From: Chara braunii
Lineage: Eukaryota > Streptophyta > Charophyceae > Charales > Characeae
Reading direction: 5' to 3'
Assembly (NCBI GenBank): GCA_003427395.1
Contig: BFEA01000665.1
Span: 27,938 to 74,002, forward strand
Length of the DNA: 46,065 nucleotides
Below the pieces are notes generated by a model. It did no database searches, was not told the origin of the DNA, and saw only the letters and a list, made by a program, of their open reading frames with translations. The position numbers and the translations under genes are program-made. Each line of letters starts with the position of its first letter. Within the stretch, counting starts at the first letter, position 1. This document shows positions 29,346-40,332 of this stretch, piece by piece.

Positions 29346-31785
29346 AGCAGATCCATCCTGGATAGAGGAGATGGTCTATGGCTTGGTACTAGAAGAGGAG
29401 CTAGGTTACGAACTAGGGAGTATTCCCCTTTTGGGCATAAACATAAGTAGTACCTTTCTTTGGCCTGTACTATGATGCTTGTTTCTGTATTTCGATTGAA
29501 GGCTTGAATTGTTCAGTCTGATCCTTCAAAGGGATCGCTCTTCTGTTATCACTGATAACAGGTCGGTTGCCGATTCGTCGGTTTGCGACTCAACCTTCCT
29601 CGTTCGCCTGCCTCTCAACCTAAGGCTTTGGCCCTTGCCAGGATTTGTGTGTTTCTTTGGGTTTTCACCCAATTTCTTTATAAATGACCATTTCTTAAAG
29701 ACTGAGTACCTTTGTTGAGGATTGGTGGGGAAATGGTTGGGTTTGTGTGCATAAGGCAGGGTGTGAGCTGCAGAAGGTCGGAAAGTTGACCCCTTTAATG
29801 TGTGTGATGTTGCGTGAATGTTGTGCGTATGATTGCAGGTATGTATGAAAGAGTCTTGATTGAGTCTTGTCAAGTGATTATGCTTGGATTCAGATGGGCA
29901 AACCACATAATTGTCGTGAGAGTGAACTACCCCACAACCCTTTGTTTAAGTGAGATTGTTCCTTTCCCCATCCTTATAAAATGATAGTTAGAGTAAGCGT
30001 ACGCTCGGGTAACCCTTATAGGGCTATGCGACCTCACGCTTACGCTGCCCCCTACTCACAGATGTTATCTGGCCGGATGTTAGTCCCAGGCCTGGGATTC
30101 AAGGTCCCTGACCAGGACATTGATTTACTTGTCGTCCCATGGAAACAGAAGCGGCGCAAGGAGGAGGGGTTGCCCCCCAGCGACTCGGTCCGGCGGGCGT
30201 TCGTATTTTCCCCTGCCAACGTCAAGTAATCTTTTATCTTTTTCCTTGTTTTAAACTATTTTGGTAGAACGATAAAGTTCCAGGCAGAAGGATTGGCGTG
30301 TCGCTGATGATGCGCCAGACAACTCACCACCGCTCCGTATCCCTTCTTGCCCTAGGGACCATCTTACCCCGCACCCTTTGGGGCACCTCAGGGTACAGAA
30401 GACGGCAAGGCCCTCAGGCCGGTTTTGCGCCCGCTAAAGGGTTACCCCCCTCAGCGCGCACTTCAGCCGACACCTGAGCGTCGAGAGCGACCCCATGGCT
30501 CAAATGAGGCCACTCGGGTATGGGCACTACATAGTGCGCCGACATCACGATTGCTTATTCAAATCTGCATTGTTGGTCGGTATGCGTAGGTTCTGCGTCC
30601 GCGCGACACTTACCAATTTCCGCGCTCGAAAGTTACGGGACGAGCGAAGAGGGCAAAAGCGCGTTATGGCCAGTAGACCCAAGTTTCGACAGCGCGAGAC
30701 GACACGTGGCCAGGGTATCAGTCCTAGTCGGCCTATGGGGATCCCCGTACGAGCCTCCAACGTCTCAAACTTCGGGTTTCCTATGGGTCTGAGTTTGGGC
30801 ATCATCCACACGCATCTTTCGCGTTGGCCTACCCCTTTTATTTGGAACGGCTATCAGACTGTCTGCAGGTGTTTCCTCTTTTAAGTTTTCATAGTTGGAC
30901 GTTGTAGTCCGTGGTAGCCGTCAAAGTCAAACCCCTTGAGTTTGGCTACCACAACAACCCTGAAGCTGTCTACTCAACCCCTCCGCACAGGGTGCACAAG
31001 AGGGTGTGGTCTTCAACCGCGCATGGCTGTTGTCTAGCGTCGAGAGATTAACCTTCAGAGCGCTTGTCAACCGACACTTGGGTGTCGAAAACGACCCTCG
31101 AGATTGCCAAGGGCCGCGCGGTTACGAGTATCACGTAGTACCCCATCAGCGCGAAAGCTTGCGGATGCCCGCAGGGCTGGTCGATATGAGGAGGCCATGC
31201 GCGCGCACGGCGCTTATACGAAAGTCCAGCTCGCAATACCTCTCTGAGTCTCGCAGCATAAAGTTATGGGTCGGATACTGAAGGGACTAGGAGTGTTGCG
31301 GTGTTGTGGTGTTGTTTGTGGTGTTTGTTTTGTGTTTTTTCACGTATTATGTGTGGGTAGGTGTGAGTGTTGTGGTGTAACGCGTGGATGCATCCTAGTC
31401 AACCGGCGTCGAGTCGCGTTTGGGACTCCAGCCCCCCAGAACGTCGATTCACACACGGGTTCGATCTTGGGCGTTCGACTGCGCGTAACCCCTATGCTAC
31501 AGCGAACGAGAAACGCCCTCGGCTGGGCCACCTTTGCAATTGCATACGAAAAGCTTTCACATGTAGTTCAGTAGATCGGCGGGGATACGCCCACCTAAGG
31601 GATAGTGACAGCTCCCGCAGGTGGAGGTAAGCGGTGCCTCGTGTGACCCTGTCCTGTCGTAGGGACTCGCGAGAGGTACGGCTGACGCACTCGGCCGGAG
31701 CGGCAAACGCTCTCCGCGACAAGTCCTGCATAATCCTGCGTGACGCGGTCGGGAGGATCCCCGTGCGGGACCGATGCGCTCGACA

Positions 31786-32247
31786 CCGCTCAGAGTCAAG
31801 TCATGGTTTGCACACTGTGTTCCAATCCCCAGCTACCACTATGCGACTAGCTCTAGGGAGAACGTAAGGTAACAGTTCAAAAAAACTGGTGCGTTCCCCT
31901 ATTTTGTTCGAAGCATACACTGTCGCAAACAGCCAGTCTTCGTTGCCTATAGCCAGTTTTACCCAACACCACCGACCCCAAGTATCACTGTCACAATCCA
32001 GTAGCCTAGCCTCAAGTCGGTTGTGGATGAGGATTGCCACGCCCCCTTTCGACTCCCTGGACGGGGACCACAACTGTGGTCCATCCCACCAATCCCTTAG
32101 CTGTGTCAGTTTTGTCTCAGAAAACTTAGTTTCCTTAATTAACAGGATGCCTATTATTTTCCCATGTGCCCAACTTTTGAGACGCGTTCCCTTCCTTCTC
32201 CCATTGGAATCCCCCAGCCCCTGCACATTCCAGGTTGCTATTCAAAT
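31786..32247 (-). pseudogene. LINE endonuclease, N-terminal half
   Basis: Reads IATWNVQGLGDSNGRR (Asn motif), LLIKETKFSETKL (Glu motif), SKGGVAILI, WLFATVYASNK and VVAGDWNTVCKP (Asp-x-Asn motif), all diagnostic of the EEP-type LINE endonuclease that nicks target DNA for target-primed reverse transcription. A stop follows CKP, then the frame runs into the LTR-B junction at 31785. The remainder of the domain is at 22200-21732. Confidence 0.9.
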
Positions 32248-32350
32248 TTTACCCATTCAATGAGTTTCCTGGATTTGCAGATTGAATTCCCGTTGCTGGG
32301 GGGTTGGTGCTCCGTGCATCCCCTAAACCCTGATTCTGCGTGGGGACTGT

Positions 32351-33056
32351 CTATTCAGACATAAGGCAATCGATGAACGCCCTCGACATCACGTTGCTTG
32401 ACCTTGGCATGTTCGGGTTCAGATCTGCCAGGAAGGATGCTGGAACACCAGGCTCTACTAAGACATCCGTCAACAGGTCAATCAGAGGTTCAGTCATGGC
32501 CTCTAACACGAAGAAGTCTAAGCCCACTTGTCTCAACCCCGGCCAGGCCTCCGAAGAGATCCTGGCATCGATGAACACTACTGTGTATCTGACTACCTTG
32601 CCCTCGTCCAGCTCCACCCTGAGTTTAGGCATATAAAATTCGGTAAGCAAGCAAATACTTGACTCTCTCCGTAACGGTTGACTGCATCGGAATTTCCGAC
32701 AGACAAGCCGTTGGAAGAACCAAGTTATCTTCCCTGTCAAGGAGGCCTATAACATGGACTGTCTGCTCCTGCATCGTGCAGACCAGCGGTAGCAAAACTT
32801 ATTCCTCAAATTGCCGACCTTCCCTTCCCGCAGCATCTGTGCCTTCAGGGATCCTTCCAGGGGAAGCATCCATTCCCGAACGTTCCGAGGTTGGTGTGGC
32901 TGAGTGTTGATTACCGTCGGAGTCAGATTCCTCATCAGCATGAGCCTCCTCTTGTCTTCTTGACGTGGTCGGAACTTCCTCCGATCTGACAACCCTCGCT
33001 TGCCGCCTGCCTCCTCTGTGGTCCACTGGATCTTCCCTTCCGGAGACGTCGTGCAA
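32351..33056 (-). pseudogene. LINE ORF1/ORF2 junction region
   Basis: Fragments in two or three frames with no domain I can name: an acidic, Asp/Glu/Arg-rich part (33056-32750) and a part reading VVRYTVVFIDARISSEAWPG (32740-32351). It lies between the zinc-knuckle ORF1 and the endonuclease, so it is probably the ORF1 tail or ORF2 leader. Confidence 0.5.
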
Positions 33057-33233
33057 AACCTAATTCAACCCCTGCCCGGTGCCGTAGCAGTTGTAAGACT
33101 GTGTTGAAGGTAATGTCAAAGACGGATTATGCTGCTGGTATCCCATGCCCTGCCAGGCCATCTGTCCCCAAGGAGGTATGTACGGATGGAATCATGCATT
33201 TGACACGTGTTGAGGAGGGAAATACGGCGCTCC

Positions 33234-34552
33234 TTACTGTTGCATCGCCTGCTCTCCTCCTAGGTTTTGTACTCTAGGAACTTCCCTTGAATAACCACCT
33301 CTATTAGGGTCTTGGGATACTCGACCACTTCCCCTCGAGCTTTGAGCGGCCACTGGGCGACTGCTGTGGGCGATAGTTTGCCCCACAGTCCCTCTCCTCG
33401 CGTCTTGAGATCCCCCTTGGGAATGTGGGGGACCTGTTGCCTCTTGTCTTTCCAATCGTCTCTGTCCTTCCGGTTGGGGAACGGCTTCCCTTGCCGCCGT
33501 CCTTATGTGTCGATCTTCCGGTGGCCTCTGACTTCGATTTGAGAAGTTGTCTCCCTGCCTTTGGCCATTATTTCCCTCTCCCTCGTCCTCCTCCGCTTCC
33601 CGGCAACCCTCCCCCGCTGTGTGGTACCACCACCTACATCTCGTGCACCAGGGGGTGTGCTTGCAGACGAATTTGATCTGCAGTACTTCTCTTCCCAGTC
33701 TAATTGGCAGTTCTGCCTCAAAATTTCCCTCCACTTCTTTCACCAGATCGAACTTCAGATTCATAAGCTTCGGTCTCGTTTTATCCTGTTCCGGCAGGAG
33801 ACTGTTGATGAGATGACCCATAGAGGTCTCTATCATACTTTCCACGTGAAACATGGCTCGCAGGGGAACCCTGATTGCCATCACCCGGAACTTGGAGTCG
33901 TCTTCCAATCTCCTTCTCTCCTCTAGTTCTGTTCTTGTGAGCCAAGGCTTGAAGAGCATGCTGTACTCTCAACTCCCCTAATTATAACGTTATCCTCGGC
34001 TTTCGCGATCATCCATTGTGCCACCTCCCTCGACTTCGCCACATAGGGGACGATGTTTGGTCCTTCTGCATGTACCCTCCCTCTCTTGGTAGTGCGGTCG
34101 AACCGTTTTCGTATGCCCTGATTAAATCTTCCTTCACCTGCATCGGCAGGTCTCTAGCTGCCCCTTGGAAAATGATCGTCACTGTTCTCTCTTTTAACCA
34201 GTTTGTGGTCAGCTCATCGAGGGTTGACCACAAAGGTTTTAACGCCGGCTTCCATTTTCCACTCCCCATGCCTGAACTTCTCTGGAAGAATCCCATTGTC
34301 ATAACATTTTGAAATGAGTAGACGGAGTCTATCTTCATCCGACACTGGAATATCTGAGTGGCTTGGTGGGGAGCGACCTCTGCTGCGCTGACCACGGGAT
34401 GCTCTGTTTTCCTCGGCCATTCTGATAGAAACTTCCTGGTGCCCACTTCGGACAAAGGCCTTCTCCCCGGCAACAGCCCACTCTACTACAGTTAGAATTC
34501 CCACCCCCAACCTAAGCGTATCAAAGGCGAGCGCCTCTCGGCGCGCGCCCAC
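33234..34552 (-). pseudogene. LINE ORF1 with zinc knuckle
   Basis: Starts with an ATG at 34552. Early text includes SDEDRLRLLISKCYDNGILP, then in another frame WLKERTVTIIFQGAARDLPM. A longer frame (33959-33234) contains MAIRVPLRAMFHVESMIETS, followed by a zinc knuckle CTRCRWWYHTAGEGC (C-x2-C-x4-H-x5-C) and a Gln/Arg/Ser-rich tail. The order of an RNA-binding N-terminal part, a knuckle and a basic tail matches ORF1 proteins of plant L1 elements (DUF4283-like). At least one frameshift makes it non-functional. The LINE 5' end beyond 34552 is not resolved. Confidence 0.75.
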
Positions 34553-34852
34553 TGCTAATTCCCTTACACCTTCACAACCTCCTTATTCTTCACACGTGCT
34601 TACGACTGTTTGAAACCGAAAATTTTTTCAACTGAGGGGTTGACCGATCCCGTCTTCCTCCTACCCGGATCCCGCTTGAAAAGTGCCGAGAAAGACGACC
34701 AAAAACACCAAGGTCATCATGGCGGTGACTCGTGATGGTGGTGTAAGCAGTGTTACCTGCTAGCACGGGACTTAGAGCGAAAAGTTTCGCCAACCGCTGT
34801 GCTCCCCACGGCCTTGAGTGTTCGTGTAGGGCTCGCGCCAACTCCAACCCGT

Positions 34853-34905
34853 GCGCTAATCGAATTTAGCGCATCGATTAGCGCTGCATTAGCGCTACCG
34901 GAACA
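34853..34905. repeat. GCGCTAAT palindromic repeats
   Basis: GCGCTAATCGAATTTAGCGC forms a hairpin, and TTAGCGC recurs three times in 50 bp. It may belong to the LINE 5' end or its flank. Confidence 0.5.
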
Positions 34906-34920
34906 GTTACGGCCTCGATA

Positions 34921-34955
34921 CCCTCACACAGCTCGGAGTTTCATTGATTCATCAG
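34921..34955 (-). ncRNA. Hammerhead-like motif, degenerate copy 1
   Basis: On the minus strand CTGATGA (core box 1) is followed by ATCAATGAAACTCCGAG. Relative to the copy at 35057 it lacks the GAAACAG box. CCTC before it and GAGG after it could pair as helix I. It is probably a decayed copy. Confidence 0.35.
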
Positions 34956-34970
34956 GAGGCTGAACCCTGA

Positions 34971-34990
34971 TATATATATATATATATATC
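34971..34990. repeat. TA microsatellite
   Basis: About ten TA units just beside hammerhead-like copy 1. A longer TA run of about 21 units is at 35119-35161. Confidence 0.9.
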
Positions 34991-35056
34991 GTCAAATAGA
35001 ACTGCCCGGTAAACCGTAGGCAGAGAGGGAGAAGAGGACAACAAACGAGGGGCTGT

Positions 35057-35093
35057 GACAAACTGTTTCGGCGGAGTTTCACCGACTCATCAG
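35057..35093 (-). ncRNA. Hammerhead ribozyme-like motif, best copy
   Basis: Minus strand: CTGATGA, then GTCGG-TGAAACT-CCGCC as helix II (4 of 5 pairs), then GAAACAGTTTGTC, where ACA/TGT can form a 3-bp helix III closed by GTT with the cleavable position after GTC. These are the conserved CUGANGA and GAAA boxes of the hammerhead. Minimal helix III is known from type I hammerheads in Penelope-like and related elements. Helix I partners are not obvious, so self-cleavage is uncertain. Confidence 0.55.
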
Positions 35094-35116
35094 GAGGTAT
35101 ATATATCTGTTTGTGA

Positions 35117-35118
<2 letters not shown>

Positions 35119-35161
<43 letters not shown>
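35119..35161. repeat. TA microsatellite
   Basis: Uninterrupted TA dinucleotides, about 21 units. Confidence 0.95.
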
Positions 35162-35162
<1 letters not shown>

Positions 35163-35486
35163 TCGTCCTTTTTTGTTCTTTTCCTCTACATGTTAATTGT
35201 GCCACCACCAGTACTTAATTTCTGTGACCCTCTGGCAGTTTTTTCACCATGAATGAATTTATAACTGGGTGCAGGCAGGCCCCTACATCCACAAAACGGT
35301 GGCCGTTAACTTGGTGCACCTCCCCTTGGATTTGATACTTTTCAAGTGGGACTCATCATGAGTTATGGTGCGTCCCCTGTTGCTCGCAGAAATTTAGTGC
35401 ATGTAATGTTTCTGACCTGTAACGGGCATACATACAGAGACACACACATCATCTGGGTTGAACAGGGGCGGTTGTGGGGAACATCT

Positions 35487-35490
<4 letters not shown>

Positions 35491-35536
<46 letters not shown>

Positions 35537-35574
35537 CACGCACACACACGCACACACACGCACACACGCACACA
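35491..35574. repeat. CA microsatellite with G variants
   Basis: About 40 CA units with interspersed GCACACA variants. Open frames through it are repeats of Thr/His or Val/Cys and are not genes. Confidence 0.95.
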
Positions 35575-35702
35575 AAAGGTTGGTGTGAGTAAAGTTGACC
35601 ACTTTCCTCTCTCAGGGGTATCGCTAACTCTGGGCGATGTGGTGAGTCCTTATCCATCAGTCAAATACATCCAGAGCAGACTGTCTGTCCAGGCTTAACC
35701 TC

Positions 35703-35739
35703 CTGACGAGTCAGTGAAAGTCCGACGGAACAGTCTGGC
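35703..35739 (+). ncRNA. Hammerhead-like motif, copy 3
   Basis: CTGACGA, helix II GTC...GAC, then GGAACAGTCTGGC. The GAAA box and cleavage triplet each carry one change against the consensus (GGAA, GGC). CAGACTGT upstream (35679) is complementary to ACAGTCTG within the motif. Confidence 0.45.
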
Positions 35740-36075
35740 ACAGTCATGCTTTTTTTGAGTGTATAGGGAATATGACAACACACGCACACAATCATTCTTA
35801 TATACGTATGTATGCTTTCCTCTTTCTTGATTTTTTCCATGTATTTCGAGTGTGTCTGCATGAGCACCCTCAAGAAGTGCTAAATGGTCGATGGTTGGCA
35901 GTTTGGAGTGCCTGCAGAACTCTTACGGGGGGCGCTCCGTCTGTGATGTCTGTGATGAGTATGGTCTGTGATGAGTATGGTCTGTGAGTGGATGACAGAC
36001 ATCCGTCGGAGTACCTCCCTGGTTCAACGGGTGGTGGGAACAACAGTCTGCGGGGTTCAATTGTGATGTGAGCAG

Positions 36076-36560
36076 GTGATGTGCCACTTTGCTTCGTGTT
36101 GGATGTGTGGACTGCCCCGTTTGCGCTCCACTGCTGCCTTGCCGACCGTCCCACTTGCTTCGCATGCGGTTCTTTGCAAGCTGCTGTGTTCTCTGCGTGG
36201 TGTGGTTGCGGTGTTGGTGTTGCCTTGCGCCTCGCTGCACTGCTGTCCTGGCGCCCATCCGCGTGCCGTTCCTTCCGCTCCCTTTGCTCGTGTGACGTGT
36301 AGTTGCTGCCTTGTTGGTGTTGCCTTGTGCTTCACTGCACGGTTGCCGTGCTGCTCGTCCGCTTGCCCTGTCGTTCCTTGCAGTTGTTTTTGGCGTTGTG
36401 CAGTTGTGTTGCCTCGGCAGCATTGCCTGGTGCTTCATTTGCTGCCCGCTGCTATGTTCCGCTTGGGGACAGTCTGCCTCAACAAGGCTCAAAGGGTTCA
36501 TGACCCAAACCATCAATACGGAGATTCCGCAGATTGTCGGGGGTTCAGCCTCGTGACGAG
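36076..36560. repeat. Degenerate ~115-bp tandem repeat
   Basis: TTGGTGTTGCCTTG followed by CACTGC and GCTCGTCCGC-like text recurs with drift at about 36212 and 36317. The 280-residue open frame across 36076-36918 is Cys/Val/Leu-rich low-complexity text generated by this repeat and by the TGCTTG-rich tract that follows (36600-36920). Confidence 0.55.
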
Positions 36561-36589
36561 TCGTTGCAACTCCGACGACACAATCTATC
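36553..36589 (+). ncRNA. Hammerhead-like motif, copy 4
   Basis: GTGACGA, helix II GTCG/CGAC, then GACACAATCTATC. Both conserved boxes are mutated. AGATTGT upstream (36531) matches ACAATCT inside, a compensated change relative to copy 3. GGTTCAGCCTC precedes it, as in copy 1. Confidence 0.35.
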
Positions 36590-37099
36590 GTCAGTTTTAT
36601 CTTTTTCACTCCTTAAATTTATTCAGGACTTGTGTGTTTTTTCTTAGCTTGTCTGGTTGGTGTGCTTCTGCATCTTCTATTCGGTTTGCTTGGTGTTCTC
36701 GTGTTTTGTTAGCTTGGCATGCTTGTGAGTCATCTGCTTGGTCTGTTTGCTGTGCTTGTGTCGTTTTTTTTTTTGGGTGTGCGTGTTGCGTTTTCTCGGC
36801 ATACTTGTGTGTCGACTGCTTGGTATACTTGTGTGTTGTTTCTCTGCCCACCCGCCTCCCCTATGCCCTCCATCCTTTGTCCTTTGCTTCTGCTTGTCAT
36901 CATATGTCTTTCCCTTAGTACCTTGTGAGCCATGAATGGACCTATATCATCTTATGAGAACTCAAAAAGGCTCATGGCACCGGCCCCATGATTAGTGAAA
37001 TGATGTAAGACCAGATGCAGGTAATGATCCTGGACTAGGACAGGAGTACCGCGGGAAACCATGGAGTTACTTAGAGCGGACGCACTATGCAATATTACC

Positions 37100-37132
37100 A
37101 CACCCACCCACCCACCCACCCACCCACACACA
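37100..37132. repeat. CCCA/CA microsatellite
   Basis: A run of CACC repeats passing into CA repeats. Confidence 0.9.
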
Positions 37133-37364
37133 CATCTCCACACGCATGTGCATGCACACAAGTACACACACACAAAAAGAGAAAAGAAAAGAAGGAATGT
37201 CTGCAGAATCAGCACGATGGAGAACCTGATGGTAGCAGACTAGCAGTCCGAATATTGGTCACGTACCCATCATACCAACTGCAGTGTGAACTGAGTTAAA
37301 GACGAGACGAAGAAAGAGGGGAAGGGGAACACGGAAAAGTTGGGAAAACACAATTGGAAACCAA

Positions 37365-37500
37365 TGAGCCTTAGCTGAGTTGGTATACCATGAATTGTGT
37401 TAAACCACAGACCCGAGTTCGAAGCTTGATGGACCTAGATGAATGGAGTGGATTTTTCTGACTTACCAAGGGCCGGTCACTTGGATGATGATATCTGAAG
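37365..37500 (+). mobile_element. tRNA-derived SINE
   Basis: The head has A box TAGCTGAGTTGG and B box GAGTTCGAAGC. The body GGGCCGGTCACTTGGATGAT and ATCTGAAGGCCACCGCC aligns with the copies at 23203 and 16786. An A/G-rich tail (AAAGAAAGAGAGC repeats) follows to about 37590. It is the most complete copy in the window. Confidence 0.7.
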
Positions 37501-38164
37501 GCCACCGCCCTTTATAAGAGAAAGAAAGAGAGCAAAAAAAAGAGCAAAAAGAAAGAGAGCAAAAAAAAAGAGAGCAAAGAAGGAGGGGGGGGGGGGGCAA
37601 TGATTAAANAAACTGGGGAGAAAAAAACACACTTCACACCTCTTCTCCAACTTCCTTGTTCAGCAACCTGTTCAGCTTTGCTTCGAAAATTTGAAAAGAA
37701 ACTTGGCGTACTAGGGGTAGGTTCTGAATCATACTTCAAAGTTCAATGTTCGAACAAACATCAAATGTAAAATTGTCTATCAGATTCTCAATTTATTAAT
37801 TTTAATAATTTAATGATTTGTCGTACCACAAACATCGAATCTTCTACTCTCGTCTCTCAAATCCTTCAATTCATTGAATTGTGAAAATGTCATCCCGAAA
37901 AGTTGAATCCCCGACACCTCCACAACCCTTTTAAAGAAAAAAAAGAAAATGTCATCATGTAGTGGCAGGTACGCCACACTCCAGACGAACAAAAAGGACA
38001 AGCAAGAAAAACCAAAACTTGTCCGAGTTATGACTTCGACTTCTAAAAAAAGAAAAAAGAAAAGAAAAGGAAAAAAAAGTTTGACATTTGTTGCCAGCCG
38101 AGAGAAAATCCGCCCGCTGAGGTTCCCATCTCTTTCAAGTTTCAAGCTGTCCATTCCGACGCTA

Positions 38165-38324
38165 TTAAACCACCAGTACTTCCTAGAGTCGTGCCCGTTA
38201 ACGCGCCACGATTTTAGGAAACGTATTGGCCACTACAGGAGCGCCCAAATTCATCCGACTAGAAATGTTTCTACTCTATTTTTTTCCGCGGCTGATATAG
38301 ACGGGCCAAGTACTGGTGGTTTAA
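38165..38324. mobile_element. 160-bp MITE with TTAA ends
   Basis: Perfect 17-bp inverted ends TTAAACCACCAGTACTT and AAGTACTGGTGGTTTAA. TTAA could be a target duplication as in piggyBac-type elements, leaving 13-bp inverted repeats, or be part of the repeat. There is no coding content. Confidence 0.75.
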
Positions 38325-39046
38325 CTTCACAACGCCCTCTCCCGAACGGAGACTCAAAGATAAGAGTCCCAGAGACCCTATCTCCTTTTTTTAACCTTTC
38401 TGAAGAAAAGAAAAGAGAAACAGCAACCGTGTCTGCTTTACCAAAAAAAAAAAAAAAAAACTAGAAAGGAGCATTTCAACTCTCGAACTGTGTGCCAAAT
38501 TGCTAGTCCTCAGTAGATATCTACAATATAAAGCATTACACAAAACTTGACAAAAGATAGCCAGGAATTCTCAGAACGCTGAAAACAGGAGGATGCTCCC
38601 GTCGGGTTCTGACCCTTCCTGTTTGCGTGCAAAGTTCCAAGTGGAAAAAAAAATCTCATATGCTTCGTAGCCTCAGTGGTGCTTGGCACTGCTTGCATGA
38701 TGCTTCGTAGCTTCGTAGCCCTGGCAAAGATTGAGTCCTGTTGCTGCCACGAGCTCAAATTCAACAAAACAAAATCTGAAAAAGACTGCAGCTGGACTTT
38801 TGTAACATGAGTTCACTACAGCCTGAGGAGTCTGATCTAAGCAGCAGGAGAACGAAAAGGAACCTGGACAAACAAGTTGTCCGCATGCGTAAGGACCGCA
38901 GAAAGGCACAAGAAGGCGTCCCCCGTACGTTCGTTACTTGTACAGCTGCACCTCGCTAAAATCTAGTCTTCGGCTCCACATCATCATCAGAAAGTTTGCC
39001 CAGAAACTGCACGGCCCTCCCCCGCCCCCCATCCCCACCCCGTCCA

Positions 39047-39061
39047 CACACACACACACAC

Positions 39062-39097
<36 letters not shown>

Positions 39098-39101
39098 CCC
39101 C

Positions 39102-39149
<48 letters not shown>
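39047..39149. repeat. CA and poly(A) composite tract
   Basis: CA repeat, about 34 A, CCCCCC, CA repeat, about 33 A. Surrounding open frames are pure low complexity. Nothing else is recognised in 38330-39280 beyond simple A/T runs. Confidence 0.9.
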
Positions 39150-39151
<2 letters not shown>

Positions 39152-39301
39152 CTGCTCATGGTGCATGTCGTAGCAATCGAGAGACGAGATCAGTCAGCAC
39201 CTGCCAAATAATTCTGTGACGGAGAATTCAACACCGCCAACGAAGGTACAACCAGGAGGGCAAAGCTGTAATTATTCAGAACAAGGTCTGAATCATAGCA
39301 G

Positions 39302-39502
39302 AGGAGGTATGGTAATGGGACACTGGACCCGTTTTCTCAGCACAGGAATCACTGCAGCTATCTCACAACTCATCTCCTTTTTACGACAATGTAAGGGACG
39401 CTGGACCCGGTTTCCAGCAGGTGCTGCTCCCCACCAATAGATGGAGCCGTCCTGGGGGTGCTAGCGGTGTCTGCTCATACCAGCACCTCTAGCACCGCCC
39501 GG

Positions 39503-39540
<38 letters not shown>
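39302..39540 (+). mobile_element. Dimeric SINE with target duplication
   Basis: A 19-bp direct repeat AAGGTCTGAATCATAGCAG flanks it (39283-39301 and 39541-39559), and a tail of about 35 A precedes the right copy. The body contains two related units, GGGACACTGGACCCGTTTTC (39318) and GGGACGCTGGACCCGGTTTC (39397), then GGTGCTAG...CTAGCACC as a stem. Relatives lie at 16465 and 45618. No A/B boxes are clear, so the ancestral RNA is unknown. Confidence 0.85.
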
Positions 39541-39544
<4 letters not shown>

Positions 39545-40332
39545 TCTGAATCATAGCAGCAGATGGCAGTAAGGGGACGGACGAGGCGAAAATGAGATTA
39601 AAAAATGAGATGAAATGGCCTAAACACCGGCCTTTTATGCGACAGTAGCATAATGAACAGGCGTTGACGGCACGACAAGCAAGCTCGCAGGGAAAGACGT
39701 GTGTGCTTTGACACTCCACCTTGGCATCCACCGGTGTGTCTGTGTGCCTGTCTGCCTTCGTCTCACTTGCCGTTTGTTTAACGGTAAGGCAACTTGGAGG
39801 AGAAGTTGTATGCTATGGCACACCATCATCTCTGCGCTTCTGTGTCTGTTTGTCAGTCCTCTTCTCACATGCCATAGAGTATGAAAAAGTGATCAAAGAG
39901 GGCCGCGACATCTGGATCGAGCTGCTTGTTAGTCGAAAACAAACAGCGAAAACTCCTCCCAGGTTCTGATTTACAACGACGAACAACATGTTACCTTAAC
40001 GAACAGAAAGTTACGTCAACAAAACAGCTCGTACTCCTGAGGGAGTGCACTGCTCTTTCTGGTGAAGGTGGCATTTATCAGCCGCAACACACCTTCGAGT
40101 GCCTATCTGCCGCGAGCAACTTCGTCAACTCTTCTGCTCAACTCCCCCGTCTAACCACAATCAACCAGCAGTCCTTGTTAGCAGGTGCGTTCCCTCGACA
40201 ACTTGAAACGATAGACCATAACCGTAACCCTGAAGACGAGTCTCGAGTACGTTGTCGGGCTACTACACTTGGTGCAAAACTGGGGCTGCAGAACATGCCC
40301 AGGGCAACCAAAAAGTAGGAGAAAGAAAACAT

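Larger units (their letters stand above)
22201..31785 (+). mobile_element. Giant solo LTR (LTR-B) inside LINE
   Basis: Begins TGTCGGCCCGAATACCC and ends GCGCTCGACA, the same ends as LTR-A. It lies exactly between the two halves of the LINE endonuclease. A candidate 4-bp target duplication with one mismatch is CCGA (22197-22200) and CCGC (31786-31789). Discounting it, the LINE frame continues. No gag or pol sequence is present. The length of 9.6 kb includes a nested SINE/U6 insertion (23203-23400) and an internally duplicated block (30420-30640). It could also be a non-autonomous element without recognisable direct terminal repeats, but collinearity with LTR-A favours a solo LTR. Confidence 0.75.

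Noticed and set aside
34590-34847. Extra coding exon upstream of LINE ORF1
   Set aside because: The short minus-strand frame has no similarity to LINE proteins that I can see and the region is more likely the LINE 5' UTR or flank.
35346-35657. Open frames around the CA repeat
   Set aside because: Thr/His and Val/Cys dipeptide repeats encoded by a microsatellite.
36076-36918. 280-residue open frame on the plus strand
   Set aside because: Cys/Val/Leu-rich text produced by degenerate tandem and TGCTTG-rich repeats; overlapping frames on both strands are equally open and no domain is seen.
37949-38464. 171-residue open frame
   Set aside because: Starts and ends in Lys-rich low-complexity runs from poly(A), and runs straight through a 160-bp MITE.
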